From NCBI GenBank assembly GCA_937927945.1, contig CALEYW010000097.1, positions 62,001 to 126,000 on the forward strand: a stretch of DNA of 64,000 nt. Reading direction: 5' to 3'. Shown one piece after another: positions 1-8,965 of this stretch. Both the position numbers and the translations under genes were made by a program. Numbering within the stretch: position 1 is the first letter of the stretch; each line of letters opens with the position of its first letter. The notes below the pieces were generated by a model, which saw nothing but the letters and a program-made list of their open reading frames with translations, did no database searches and was not told where the DNA came from. The DNA comes from an uncultured candidate division WPS-2 bacterium. GTDB taxonomy: Bacteria; Vulcanimicrobiota; Vulcanimicrobiia; Vulcanimicrobiales; Vulcanimicrobiaceae.

Positions 1-571
1 CCCGATGCACGCGTGACGGCACGAGATAGTCGCGCGCGCCCTCGGGCGTCGACTTGATGAGCGTCGGCGTCTCGATCTCGAGGAAATCTTCCGCGTCGAA
101 GTAGTCGCGAATCGCCTTGACGATCTTGTGGCGCATCGTCAGATTGCGCTGCATCCGCGGACGGCGCAAATCGAGATAGCGATAGCGCAGCCGGACGTTC
201 TCGTCGGGCTCTTCTTCCGACGCGATGACGAACGGCGGCGTCTCGGAGCGGTTGAGAACTTCGAGGTCGGCCGCCGGAAGCTCGACCTCACCGGTCGGCA
301 GCTTCGCATTCTCGGTGCCGGCGGGACGGCGGCGCACCGTGCCGCGCACGCGCACGACGTCTTCGCTGCGCAGCGTCTCGGCCAGCGCGAACACCGCGGC
401 CTTCGACGGATCGAACGTCACTTGCGTGAGGCCGGTGCGATCGCGCACGTCGATGAAGATCAAGCCGCCGTGATCGCGGCGACGGTGAACCCAGCCGTCG
501 AGTTCGACGGCGCGGTCGACGTCGGCCGCGGTCAGCGCCCCGCAGGGAAAGCGGGCGAACGAGTTATCCAC
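1..571 (-). CDS. aspS: aspartyl-tRNA synthetase, N-terminal part (cut by window edge)
   Basis: Charges tRNA-Asp (or tRNA-Asp/Asn) with aspartate in the cytoplasm. About 190 residues are present, reading into the left edge. The OB-fold anticodon-binding domain is clear (GWVHRRRDHGGLIFIDVRD near residue 26), followed by the linker and the first class II catalytic segment (RYRYLDLRR, then FLEIETPTLIKSTPEGARDY). I chose the GTG start because it gives the usual short lead before the OB fold and overlaps the upstream glycosyltransferase stop by 8 bases, like the other coupled starts in this operon. Whether it is the discriminating or non-discriminating type cannot be judged without the missing part. 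Confidence 0.95.
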   Translation of the reverse strand, partial: MDNSFARFPCGALTAADVDRAVELDGWVHRRRDHGGLIFIDVRDRTGLTQVTFDPSKAAVFALAETLRSEDVVRVRGTVRRRPAGTENAKLPTGEVELPAADLEVLNRSETPPFVIASEEEPDENVRLRYRYLDLRRPRMQRNLTMRHKIVKAIRDYFDAEDFLEIETPTLIKSTPEGARDYLVPSRVHR

Positions 572-1460
572 GCAGGGCAGCCTTGACTCCGGTCAGGTAG
601 TGATACTGGTACGAAAGCGTGCGCGCGAACCCGGGTTTGTGCGCGCCGCCCTCGATCCACGATTTGAGCGCCGGAACGCCGTCCACGACGCCGTGCAGCG
701 CGAGCGAGAACGGTGTCATCCCGAGCCGCAGCTGCACGTCGAAGGCGCTGTGCTTGCGATAGAACCGCACCGTCGAGCGGCCGGCGAGCTCGTATTTCTG
801 TTGCTGCTCGTCCCACGGTACGGGGTGCCAGTGGTAGTCGACCGCGCTCGGTTCGTACACGATGGGGACGCCGGCCCGCTGCAGGCGATAGCCGAGCTCG
901 AGATCCTCGTGACCGTAGCCGGTGAAATCTTCGTCGAACCGGCCGACCCGGTCGAGCTCAGCTTTGGGCGACGACGCGTTGCCGGTCAAGAAATACAACC
1001 ACGACAGCCGCTTCGATTTCTCGCCGTGCAGCGGATCGCGCTTGGCGCGGTCGGCGCGTTTCGCGAGATAGTCCTCGAACGAGCTGACCTGCACTTCCAT
1101 GCCGACGACCGCGCGCGCGCCGGGCTGTACGTGGTGCGCCAGATGACGCGAGAGCAGGTCCGGCGACGCGATGATGTCGGCGTCGGTGAACATGACGATC
1201 GGGGCCTGCGCCGCTTCGATCCCCGCGTTGCGGGCCGAGGCACGGCCGCTGTACGGTCCGGGCAGATGGCGCACGAACGGATGCTCGCGCGCGACCTCGG
1301 CGAGGTACTCGGCGGTGCCGTCGGTCGAGTTCGAGTCGGCGACGACGACCTCGAACTCGCCGCGCGGCAGATCCTGCGCGACGAGCGATGGGACGACGTG
1401 GCGTAGCGTGTCGAGGCGATTGTAGGTCGGGACGACGACGGAAATGCGTAGTGTGGTCAT
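564..1460 (-). CDS. family 2 glycosyltransferase (GT-A fold)
   Basis: 298 residues. The N-terminus has the GT2 nucleotide-sugar fold: VVVPTYNR near residue 9, a nucleotide-binding Asp near 41, and TDAD at 92-95 as the metal-binding DXD. A GHEDLELGYRL segment near residue 180 is typical of the C-terminal acceptor half of GT2/GT7-like enzymes and carries the likely catalytic acidic residues. No membrane segment or signal peptide is visible, so it probably acts at the inner face of the membrane on lipid-linked or LPS-like glycans. Its start overlaps the preceding family 9 gene by 4 bases (ATGA). Donor and acceptor cannot be read from sequence. Confidence 0.88.
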   Translation of the reverse strand: MTTLRISVVVPTYNRLDTLRHVVPSLVAQDLPRGEFEVVVADSNSTDGTAEYLAEVAREHPFVRHLPGPYSGRASARNAGIEAAQAPIVMFTDADIIASPDLLSRHLAHHVQPGARAVVGMEVQVSSFEDYLAKRADRAKRDPLHGEKSKRLSWLYFLTGNASSPKAELDRVGRFDEDFTGYGHEDLELGYRLQRAGVPIVYEPSAVDYHWHPVPWDEQQQKYELAGRSTVRFYRKHSAFDVQLRLGMTPFSLALHGVVDGVPALKSWIEGGAHKPGFARTLSYQYHYLTGVKAALRG

Positions 1461-2434
1461 AAAAGAGTGGCGACGGCGGCGACGATCTCCGCGCGCGAAG
1501 CGCGCAGCGAAGCGTCCGACTCGTCCGCCGGTTTGCGAAGGATCGCGTTCGGCACGCGGTAGGGCGACCATTCCTGAGAGGCCAGCCGAAACCATCGGTG
1601 CTCGAAGAGGACGACTGTCGGGGCGCGGACGGCGCTTGCGACATGGGTCGCACCGGTGTCGATGGTGAGGACGCAGGCGGCGCGCTCGAAGACCGCTGCC
1701 CACAGGTGGAACTCGAGGTTGCCCAGCACGGCGTCGGCGACCTCGGACCGCCGGATCTCCTCGCCCAGCTCGAGCGCGTCCGGGCCGAAGGTCGCCACCA
1801 GCGGCCGCCCGAGCGCCCGCAGCTCGGCGATGAGGGTCAGGGTACTGGCGGTGGTCGAGCCCCGCTCGGTCCAGCGCTTCCCGAGCTGGATCACGATCGG
1901 CCGCTCGGGCAGCCAAGCCACGGCGGCGCGGTCGGCGTCGGAGACGGGCAGGACGAGATCGCGCACGAGGGTGCCGGCGCCGCCGGCCGCGGCGACCGCC
2001 AAGACCTGCTCGACCTCGTGCGCGATCGTGAGGCTCGGGTTGCGCTCGGCGGTGGTCGGATCGGCTTGGCTGATCACGACGTCGGTCAGCATCGTGTGCA
2101 GCATCAGGCGCGCCGCGTAGCGCCTGGCGTAGGTGTATCCGACCCGCATCGGCGCGCGGGTCGCGGCGATGATGCGGTGGTCGACGTCGCGCGGTGCGAG
2201 CGCGATCGCCAGATCGACGCCGCGAAACCGCGCGCCGAACAGCGCCGGCTTGACCTGCGCCGGCAGCACAGCGAGCTCGTCGACATCGGGCGAGCGGTCG
2301 ACCACGACCGAGTTGTAGCGGCTGCACGCGAGCGTGATGTGCGCGTCGGGAAACGAACGCCGCACCGACGCGATCGCCGGCGTCGACAAGATGAGATCGC
2401 CCACCCGGTCGGTGCGCGAGAGCAGAATCCTCAT
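1457..2434 (-). CDS. family 9 glycosyltransferase (heptosyltransferase-like)
   Basis: 325 residues, the usual length for ADP-heptose:LPS heptosyltransferases. It begins MRILLSRTDRVGDLILSTPA, the family's N-terminal glycine-rich loop, and has DTGATHVASA near residue 260, matching the C-terminal GT9 donor-site motif. Family knowledge says these enzymes add heptose from ADP-heptose to the inner core of LPS or a similar glycolipid. The complete set of heptose-activating enzymes in the same operon supports that donor. Three GT9 genes are present here, so each could add a different heptose. Which acceptor each one uses is unknown. Confidence 0.86.
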   Translation of the reverse strand: MRILLSRTDRVGDLILSTPAIASVRRSFPDAHITLACSRYNSVVVDRSPDVDELAVLPAQVKPALFGARFRGVDLAIALAPRDVDHRIIAATRAPMRVGYTYARRYAARLMLHTMLTDVVISQADPTTAERNPSLTIAHEVEQVLAVAAAGGAGTLVRDLVLPVSDADRAAVAWLPERPIVIQLGKRWTERGSTTASTLTLIAELRALGRPLVATFGPDALELGEEIRRSEVADAVLGNLEFHLWAAVFERAACVLTIDTGATHVASAVRAPTVVLFEHRWFRLASQEWSPYRVPNAILRKPADESDASLRASRAEIVAAVATLL

Positions 2435-2442
2435 CGGCGCCA

Positions 2443-3342
2443 CTACGCGCGTTTCGCCCGGGCGAGCTCGTCGTAATAGGCTGCGGCGGCGAGAAGCTGC
2501 GCGGCGGCCAGTTTCGCCGGCGAGAGCTTCCGGTCGCCGGATGCATCCCCGACGGCCCGCTCCAGGCGCGCGACCAGACCGCTGCGCCGCAGCGCGTCTG
2601 CGAGCAGGCGCTGCGGCGGTGTGTCGCCGATCGCAAGCGCGACGCGCCAGCCGGGATGCAGCTGCGCGAGGCGCACCGCCGTGCGGGCTTGCGCGCGGAC
2701 TTGACGCAGCATCCCGCCGACGTTCGTCCCCTTCGGGCGCGGCTTGTAGTGAAACGCGACGGCGAGCTTGTTGAAGACGGCCTTCGTGCCGAGCGCGCGC
2801 AGCCGCAGGCCGAGCTCGATGTCTTCCCAGCCGTACTCGCTGAACGACTCGTCGAAGCGGCCGCCGGCCGCATCGAGCCGCGCGCGGCGCACCGACACGT
2901 TGGACGTCCAGAACCAGTTCGCGCTGTAGTTCTTCGGCGTCCACACCGGGACGGGAAGCGAGTCGAACGACTCGGTGTTGATCACCGCGCCGCGCACGAC
3001 GACGTCGCCGTGCCGGGCGTCGCTGCGCAGGTGCTCGGCGACGAAGACCGGCGTCGGCAGCACGTCGTCGTCGATGAACGCGATGCGCTCGCCGGTCGAC
3101 TGCGCGATCCCGGCGTTGCGCGCGCGCGCGAGCCCGGCGTTCTCCTGATCGACGACGGTGAAACGGCAGGTCGCGATGCGGCGCGCGCGCTCGATCACCG
3201 CCGCCGTGTCGTCCTGCGATCCGTCGTTGACGAGCACCACCTCGTAGTGCTCCGGCGGCGTCGTCTGATCGAAGCACGCTTCGAGGACGCGCCCGAGCAG
3301 GTGGGCACGATTGTAGGTGCAGAGCTGAATGGTGAACTTCAT
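2443..3342 (-). CDS. family 2 glycosyltransferase
   Basis: 299 residues, starting MKFTIQLCTYNRAHLLGRVL. The DDD at 91-93 (FIDDDV) is the metal-binding motif. The segment near residue 170 (EYGWEDIELGLRLR) matches the C-terminal galactosyltransferase-like motif shared with the two other GT2 genes here, so the three are probably paralogues. It has no signal peptide or membrane helix. It sits 8 bases upstream (in transcription order) of the neighbouring GT9 gene. The sugar is unknown. The clustering suggests stepwise assembly of one surface glycan. Confidence 0.88.
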   Translation of the reverse strand: MKFTIQLCTYNRAHLLGRVLEACFDQTTPPEHYEVVLVNDGSQDDTAAVIERARRIATCRFTVVDQENAGLARARNAGIAQSTGERIAFIDDDVLPTPVFVAEHLRSDARHGDVVVRGAVINTESFDSLPVPVWTPKNYSANWFWTSNVSVRRARLDAAGGRFDESFSEYGWEDIELGLRLRALGTKAVFNKLAVAFHYKPRPKGTNVGGMLRQVRAQARTAVRLAQLHPGWRVALAIGDTPPQRLLADALRRSGLVARLERAVGDASGDRKLSPAKLAAAQLLAAAAYYDELARAKRA

Positions 3343-3350
3343 AAGCGCGT

Positions 3351-4592
3351 TCAGAACCTCGCCGTCGATGCCGGCGGCTGGTCGGCCGCAAATGCGCGCG
3401 CGACGGGTGCGAGTGCGGAAGCCGGCTCGATGCCGGCCAGCCGATGGCGCACGAGATCGCGCAGCGCCAGCGAGCCGACGAGAACGGACGACAGGTCCGC
3501 GATTCCGATGCGCAGCGTTGCATTGGGCACCGCATCGTCATCACGTTGCGGCGCGCCGGACGCGGAGAACCGGAACGTCATCGCTTGCGCGGTCGGTGCG
3601 TAGAACGCGTCGTTCACGTCGACGCGCAGGACCAGCGGTTCTCGCGCCGGGCCGAGGTGCGCGAACGCCCGCTCGAGGTCGAGGATGCGATACATCATGC
3701 CGAGCGCCGTCTCGGCAACGCGGTGCGCCCCGGGCGGCGCGACGATGCGGTCGGAACCGTCCCGCGGGTCCTCGGCGGCAAGGTACATGACGGGGTCCTG
3801 CGATTCGATGAGGATTTCGGCAAACTGATCCTGCTGCGCGCGGAGGTAGCCGAGCAGCGCGGCGAGATGCGCCGGCTCCTCGTAGATGAGGTCGCGCACG
3901 GCGAGCCGGTTGCGGTTCTGCGTCTCCGGCGAGCCGAGTTTCACCGCGGTGAGCATGAGCCCGCGCAGGGCGCCGGTCTCCTCGACGCCGACGAACCGTA
4001 CCGGATCCCCGAGCGTCTGGCGAAGCACCCACGGCTGCTGCGCGATCGCGCCGTTGGTCGTGCGGCGCACCCGCTCGGTGCACGCGACGATCTCGTCGAA
4101 ATCTCCCTCGTCGAGCAGGCGCACGGTGCCGCGGGCGCCGTCGGTGCGCAATGCCGCGGGGCGAAAACCGTACCGCTGAACCGGCGTACCGTAGCCGAAA
4201 CCGAGCGCGCGATAGAAGTCGGGCCGAAAGGGATGCAGGATAGCGAACGGCGCCTCGCGCTCGCGGTAGAAGTCGAGATACCACCCGATCAGCGCGCGGG
4301 CGATCCCCTGGCGCTTGTGCGCAAGCGAAACCGCGACCGCACCGACCCCGCCGGCCGGCGCGTCGATCCCGCGCACGTTCATCGTGTAGTCGTAGAGGCG
4401 CATCGCGCCGACCACCGCGCCGTCGCGCTCCGCGACGACGTAGCGCGTTCCAGCACGTTCGAGCCTCGCGCGCAGCCGCTCGGCGTGTTGGGCGAGCGCG
4501 TCTGCCGAAGCGATGCCCATGACCGGGTATGCATCCGCCATCACGCGTGCCAGTGCGGGGACCGCGGGATCGTCCGCCCCGACGACCCGCAT
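3351..4592 (-). CDS. Eis-like GNAT N-acetyltransferase with C-terminal sterol-carrier-like domain
   Basis: 413 residues, close to the length of Eis-family enzymes (about 400). A first GNAT domain covers residues 1-150 with a recognisable acetyl-CoA loop (VSLAHKRQGIARALI). It is followed by a second degenerate GNAT half and an SCP2-like C-terminal domain ending in a free aromatic carboxy terminus (STARF), the arrangement known for Eis. Known members acetylate amines, including lysines and aminoglycosides; the substrate here is unknown. I chose the ATG; an in-frame TTG four codons earlier almost touches the csaA stop. It is an odd partner inside a glycan operon and may be a passenger or modify an amino sugar. 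Confidence 0.8.
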   Translation of the reverse strand: MRVVGADDPAVPALARVMADAYPVMGIASADALAQHAERLRARLERAGTRYVVAERDGAVVGAMRLYDYTMNVRGIDAPAGGVGAVAVSLAHKRQGIARALIGWYLDFYREREAPFAILHPFRPDFYRALGFGYGTPVQRYGFRPAALRTDGARGTVRLLDEGDFDEIVACTERVRRTTNGAIAQQPWVLRQTLGDPVRFVGVEETGALRGLMLTAVKLGSPETQNRNRLAVRDLIYEEPAHLAALLGYLRAQQDQFAEILIESQDPVMYLAAEDPRDGSDRIVAPPGAHRVAETALGMMYRILDLERAFAHLGPAREPLVLRVDVNDAFYAPTAQAMTFRFSASGAPQRDDDAVPNATLRIGIADLSSVLVGSLALRDLVRHRLAGIEPASALAPVARAFAADQPPASTARF

Positions 4593-4603
4593 CGTGGCCG
4601 CGA

Positions 4604-4936
4604 TCAATACATCCTCGCGCCGTCGGGGACGGCGAACTGCGGGCGCACGAGCACGACGGCGCCGTCCGCATCGTCCATACCGAGCACCAGCACCTCGCTC
4701 TGCACGCCGGCGCTGCGCTTGGGCGGGAGGTTCACGACCGCGCACACTTGCGTGCCGACCAGCTCGTCCACGGCGTACCGGCGCGTAATTTGCACCGAGG
4801 AACGCCGTTCGCCGAGCTCCGGGCCGAAGTCGATGCGCAGCAGGTACGCCGGCTTGCGCGCGCCGGCGAGCGGTTCGGCGGCGAGCACGGTCCCCGCGCG
4901 CACGTCGATCCGTGCGAAGTCGTCATAGGCGATCAC
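4604..4936 (-). CDS. csaA: CsaA-type tRNA-binding-domain protein
   Basis: 110 residues, the exact family size. It is a single EMAP-II/tRNA-binding OB fold: IDVRAGTVLAAEPL near the start, RIDFGPELGERRSS in the middle and VVNLPPKRSAGVQSEVLVLG near residue 78. CsaA homologues are small dimeric proteins described as secretion-related chaperones with tRNA-binding ability. The GTG start is favoured because it overlaps the upstream GT9 stop as GTGA; a longer reading would run into that gene. Position in the glycan operon gives no specific clue to its role. Confidence 0.9.
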   Translation of the reverse strand: MIAYDDFARIDVRAGTVLAAEPLAGARKPAYLLRIDFGPELGERRSSVQITRRYAVDELVGTQVCAVVNLPPKRSAGVQSEVLVLGMDDADGAVVLVRPQFAVPDGARMY

Positions 4937-5958
4937 GATTGCGTCATTCGACGCGCGTGAGTGGACCCATCGGCAGCCGGAACGAGCAGCCCGTCGAGCG
5001 CGGCGATGACGCGCTCGACGTCGAGCGCGCTGACGCAAGCGAAATCAGGACAGGTTTCCTTGCGATGCGCCGGCGGGCACGGGTAGGTCGGGCGCACGAC
5101 CGCGACGCGGCGTCCGCGCGGTGCCCAGCGGTCGGGCTCGTCCGCCTGCAGCGCGAAGATGCCCACCGTCGGTGCGCCGGCCGCGGCCGCGACGTGCATG
5201 GGACCGGAGTCCATCGCAAGCACGGCACGCGCGCGTGCGGCGAGCGCGGCGAAGACGCCGATCGACGTCGCGCCGGCGATCGGAATCGTGCGGCGGCCCG
5301 CGCCTTCGGCGATCGTCTCGGCGATCGTGCGATCGTCCGGCCCGCCGCTGACCAGCACCGGCACCCCGTCGCGTTCGGTCAGGCGCTGCGCGAGGTCGGC
5401 GAAACGCTCGGTCGGCCAGCGCGCGTGGCGCGCCGACAATCCGCGCGTCGGATGCAGCAGGTAGAACTCGCCGCGGACGTCGTGCACGCGCAGCAGCGTC
5501 TCGGCGCTCGCATCATCGGCGGGATGCACGGCGAATTCCGGTTGCGGATCGGCGAGATCGCAGCCGATCGCCCGCGCGTAGTCCAGCAGAATCTCCGTCC
5601 AATGCGTCGTGCGATCGCCGAGCTCGCTGCGAATCACGACACGGTTCGAGAAGAGCGGCGAGTAGAGCCGGCGCGCTTGCCCGACTCTGACGGGGATGCG
5701 GGCGGCGAACGGCAACAGCGCGGTGCGCAGCGTCGCCCAGGTCACGACGGCGGCGTCGTAGCGCGCCGGCAGCCTCCCCCCGATGGGGATCACACGCTCG
5801 ACGGCCGGGATGTGGCCCGCAAGCTGCACGTGCGCCGGGAGCACGACGGCGTCGACGGCCGCGTACCGCGTCCGCAGCGCGCGAGCGACGACACCCGCGA
5901 GGAGCGTGTCGCCGATCCCCCCTCCGGCTGCGACGAGCAGCGCGCGTTCAGTCGCCAT
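4933..5958 (-). CDS. family 9 glycosyltransferase (heptosyltransferase-like)
   Basis: 341 residues from MATERALLVAAGGGIGDTLL. The glycine-rich GGGIGDTLLAGV loop and the donor-site motif DSGPMHVAAAAGAPTVGIF (near residue 260) identify GT9. A cysteine-containing segment near residue 300 (TYPCPPAHRKETCPDF) resembles the C-terminal loop of heptosyltransferases that binds the acceptor. The start is placed at the ATG just before the conserved loop and overlaps the preceding GT9 gene by 11 bases. It most likely transfers heptose from ADP-heptose; the acceptor is unknown. Confidence 0.87.
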   Translation of the reverse strand: MATERALLVAAGGGIGDTLLAGVVARALRTRYAAVDAVVLPAHVQLAGHIPAVERVIPIGGRLPARYDAAVVTWATLRTALLPFAARIPVRVGQARRLYSPLFSNRVVIRSELGDRTTHWTEILLDYARAIGCDLADPQPEFAVHPADDASAETLLRVHDVRGEFYLLHPTRGLSARHARWPTERFADLAQRLTERDGVPVLVSGGPDDRTIAETIAEGAGRRTIPIAGATSIGVFAALAARARAVLAMDSGPMHVAAAAGAPTVGIFALQADEPDRWAPRGRRVAVVRPTYPCPPAHRKETCPDFACVSALDVERVIAALDGLLVPAADGSTHARRMTQS

Positions 5959-6889
5959 CGAGCACCGGTTCGATGAGCGGTCGCCCCGCACCGCCGGCGA
6001 ACGACGACGCGGGCAGGGCCGAATACGGCGCGGCCCACGGCCGCCAGCGCCGGACCTGGGCGGCGAAATTCCGATCGGGAAACACGTCGAGCACGCGCAC
6101 GCCCAGCATTCCCGCGACGTGCGCGGCGCCGGTGTCGACCGTGATCACCGTCGCGGCGGCATCGATCGCCGCAACCCAGTCACGAAGTGAAGCGAACGTC
6201 TCCGCCGTCACGCCGAGCGCCTCCGACACCGTTGCCGTCTCCGCGGGAGCTGCGAGGACGCGCAGACCGCGCGGCACGAGCGCCGCGACGACGCGGCGCA
6301 GCACCTCGTCCGGCACGCCGGTCGAGCGCCACTTCGCGCCGGCTTGCAGCAGCACGCCGTCCCGCGGCGGCGCATGTGCATCGGCGAGGACGGTACGCAA
6401 CGTCGCGGCGTCGGCGGAGGGTTCCCGCGAAGCGACGAGTCCGGCGCCGAGCCGGTAGAGGATCTCCACTTCGTGCGCGTCGCCCGATCCGGTGCGCTGC
6501 TCGCGCGACACCGCTCGCGTCACGCGGCGCCGCACCCAGAGCGACTTGAGCGGTCGCGCCCAGCCGGTCGTGAACCCGATCCGCTGGGGGATAGGCTGCG
6601 CCAGCGCGTACGCTTCGGGTTCTTCGCTTGCGATCAGCGCCGCGTCGTACCGCATCGCCGCGATCTCGTCGCGTGCGCGGGCCGTACTGGCCGGCGTCGA
6701 GCCGTGCGCGGGCCACGGGATGCGCTCGAGGACGTGCTGCGCGCAAATCGCGTTCGGCGCGAAGATCCCTGCGTTGCGGGTGGTCAGCGCGACGCCGACC
6801 TCGTGTCCGGCCGCGCGCAGTCCGGCGACGAGCGGGACGCAGACGGCGGCGTCACCGACCCCGTCGAGGCGCACGAGCAGGACGCGCAC
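5948..6889 (-). CDS. family 9 glycosyltransferase (heptosyltransferase-like)
   Basis: 313 residues. The N-terminal VRVLLVRLDGVGDAAVCVPL and the motif DTGAAHVAGMLGVRVLDVF (near residue 250) fit GT9. The GTG start is chosen because the reading frame upstream enters the neighbouring GT2 gene, whose stop is one base away, and because it puts RVLLVRLD at the normal position. Compared with the two other GT9 genes it is more diverged in the middle, for example EEPEAYALAQP. It may use a different acceptor or act later in the pathway. Confidence 0.86.
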   Translation of the reverse strand: MRVLLVRLDGVGDAAVCVPLVAGLRAAGHEVGVALTTRNAGIFAPNAICAQHVLERIPWPAHGSTPASTARARDEIAAMRYDAALIASEEPEAYALAQPIPQRIGFTTGWARPLKSLWVRRRVTRAVSREQRTGSGDAHEVEILYRLGAGLVASREPSADAATLRTVLADAHAPPRDGVLLQAGAKWRSTGVPDEVLRRVVAALVPRGLRVLAAPAETATVSEALGVTAETFASLRDWVAAIDAAATVITVDTGAAHVAGMLGVRVLDVFPDRNFAAQVRRWRPWAAPYSALPASSFAGGAGRPLIEPVLDGD

Positions 6890-6890
6890 G

Positions 6891-7757
6891 TCAGCTCGTG
6901 CGGCGCAGTTGCCGGTCGAGCTCTTCGGTGTAGACGCTGTCGAGCAGCAGGCCTCGCGCGAAGGCGGCGACGGGCGCCGGAACGCGCGGGCTCGTCGCGA
7001 GGCCGGCGAACACCGGTTGCGCCGCCCGCGGTGCGAGAACGCGCGCGCGCAGCAGGTTGAGCGCATACGCGCCGGTCGCGAGCTTGACCCGCGCGGTCGG
7101 CGTCTTCCGAACGAACTGCGCCGCCATGCGCGCCTTCTCGATCGCCTTGCCGAGCGCGTCGTCCAGCGACTCCGGCGTCGGCGGCTTCACGTGCCAGAGA
7201 TAGGCGTCCCACGCGAAGCCGCGGCGCAGGCCGTGCGCGCGCAGCCGCGCGCCGAGCTCGGTGTCTTCCCAGCCGTACAGGTCGAAGTTCTCGTCGAACG
7301 CGCCGACCGCTTGCAGCGGCGCCCGCGGCACCGACACGTTGCACGTGACGAAGAACGCGCGTGAGAAGTTCGCCGCGGTTGGCTCGGGCCGGTCGTCGAG
7401 CGAGGGGATGTTGAGAATGGGGCCGGAGACCGCCAGCGGTGCGTCGGAGGCGTCGTGCGCCTTCGCGTGGGCGGCGAGAAAGTGCGGCGGCGTCACGACG
7501 TCGTCGTCGACGAACAGGACGACCTCGCCGGTCGCGCGTGCGATCCCCGCGTTGCGCGCCTTGCCGCGATTCGGCTCCGCGACGAACGCATACTGGGCAC
7601 CGTGCTTGCGCACGACCTCCGGCGTCGCGTCGTTCGAACCGTTGTCGACCACGATGATCTCGAACGGCGGCGCATCGTTCTGCGCACGCAGCGAACCAAG
7701 CGCACCGTCGAGTAGCCCGGCTCGGTCCTTCGTCGCGATAACCACGCTAAGCGTCAC
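6891..7757 (-). CDS. family 2 glycosyltransferase
   Basis: 288 residues. GT2 motifs are plain: LSVVIATKDR at the start, VVDNGSND near residue 37, FVDDDV at 82-87 and YGWEDTELGARLR near 175. The GTG start overlaps the stop of the LpxB-like gene as GTGA, so the two are probably translationally coupled. The C-terminal third is alanine- and arginine-rich without a membrane segment. It is paralogous to the other two GT2 genes of this cluster. Sugar specificity is unknown. Confidence 0.88.
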   Translation of the reverse strand: MTLSVVIATKDRAGLLDGALGSLRAQNDAPPFEIIVVDNGSNDATPEVVRKHGAQYAFVAEPNRGKARNAGIARATGEVVLFVDDDVVTPPHFLAAHAKAHDASDAPLAVSGPILNIPSLDDRPEPTAANFSRAFFVTCNVSVPRAPLQAVGAFDENFDLYGWEDTELGARLRAHGLRRGFAWDAYLWHVKPPTPESLDDALGKAIEKARMAAQFVRKTPTARVKLATGAYALNLLRARVLAPRAAQPVFAGLATSPRVPAPVAAFARGLLLDSVYTEELDRQLRRTS

Positions 7758-8965
7758 GACGTAGGCTTTTCGAGAAGGGCGGCGGCCATCCGCTCGGCGG
7801 CGCCGGCGTGGTGGGCGTAGAGCGCGCGCAGCTCGTCGCCGGTCGTGCGGCACCATGCCTCGTCGGCGTAGCGTTCCGCCGCGACGTGGGCCACCTGGGA
7901 GGGGAGCAGGGTTCCCGCGATCTCGGGATCGATAGCGCGTCTCGCGTCGATGTTGGGCTGCGCGAAGTGCTCGAAGCGTGAAGCGAATGCCAGGACGGCC
8001 GCGCGCTTGAGCGGGCGTCCGATCAGCGGCAGCTTGCCGACGTATTGCAGCGGTCCGCCGATCACCACGAGCTCCGGCGCATTGAACGGGACGCAGACCA
8101 GCGCCGGAATCGCGAGCGCGGCGAGCTCGATCACCTTCGTGCCCGGGATCGTGACGGCCAGGCGCGCGCGCGAGGCCGCGCCCATCGCCGAACGCAGCAG
8201 CGGAAAGCGCGCTCCCTCGGCGACGATGTCGCCGTCACGCAACTCGGCGGGCGCGCCGTAGGCGAGTGGAATTTCGCCTCCCTTCAGCAGCGCCGCGCGC
8301 AGCACGGCGTCCGGCACGAACGGCGAACCCGCGAAGGCGATCGGAACGTCGGGCAGCATCCGGCGCAGGTTCAGCGCAACCCGCACGAAGAGCGGAAACC
8401 CGTTGACGACCTCGTGCTTGCGCGAGCCCGGAAAGAGGACGATGCCGTCGCGCGCCGCGTCGCTGGGCGGATCGCCGTATGCTCCGGATGCCTCGCCGAG
8501 CGCGCCGTCGATCGCCAAGTTGCCGACGAGGACGATGCGCTCGCGCGGGACGCCCCACCCGGTCAGCTGCGCCGCATTCGCTTCGTCGACCGCGAAGACG
8601 CGCTCGAACGTCCGCGCGTACTTCCTGCGCGAGAACTTGTACGACGACGCAACGCCGCCCAGCCGCGCATGGACGCGCACCGCGTGCGAAAGATCGCCGC
8701 CCAGATACTGCACGCGATCGACCCGCGCCGGCAGTCCCTCGACGGGGCGGCCGAACGCCAACCGCACGTACGCAGCCGGCGGATAGGCGTGCACGGACGG
8801 AAAGAGTCCGGTGATGTACGACGCTTCGCGGCCGGTCGCGAAATCGTCCGGCACGCCGAGCACGTGAATTTCGGCCGACGGATCGCGCGCGAGCACGGCC
8901 GCGATCAGCGGCCGGACCCATCCGGCAAACTCGCCGGGTCCGTTGGCGGTGATCGCCAAGCGCAT
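7754..8965 (-). CDS. LpxB-related (lipid-A-disaccharide synthase-like) glycosyltransferase
   Basis: 403 residues with a GT-B layout resembling GT19/LpxB: VLFPGSRKHEVVNGFPLFV mid-protein (LpxB-type GSR..E loop) and a C-terminal IPALVCVPFNAPEL-like donor region. The N-terminus reads ITANGPGEFAGWVRPLI instead of the VAGExSGD loop of true LpxB, and no lpxA, lpxC, lpxD or lpxK is nearby. It may therefore be one of the LpxB-related enzymes of unknown acceptor rather than the lipid A enzyme. Its ATG overlaps the rfaE2 stop by one base (TAATG). It should not be used alone as proof of lipid A synthesis. Confidence 0.75.
   Translation of the reverse strand: MRLAITANGPGEFAGWVRPLIAAVLARDPSAEIHVLGVPDDFATGREASYITGLFPSVHAYPPAAYVRLAFGRPVEGLPARVDRVQYLGGDLSHAVRVHARLGGVASSYKFSRRKYARTFERVFAVDEANAAQLTGWGVPRERIVLVGNLAIDGALGEASGAYGDPPSDAARDGIVLFPGSRKHEVVNGFPLFVRVALNLRRMLPDVPIAFAGSPFVPDAVLRAALLKGGEIPLAYGAPAELRDGDIVAEGARFPLLRSAMGAASRARLAVTIPGTKVIELAALAIPALVCVPFNAPELVVIGGPLQYVGKLPLIGRPLKRAAVLAFASRFEHFAQPNIDARRAIDPEIAGTLLPSQVAHVAAERYADEAWCRTTGDELRALYAHHAGAAERMAAALLEKPTS

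Noticed and set aside
564..572. A DnaA-box-like TTATCCACG at the aspS start
   Set aside because: Single isolated near-match overlapping the start codon; expected by chance and far from oriC in this window.
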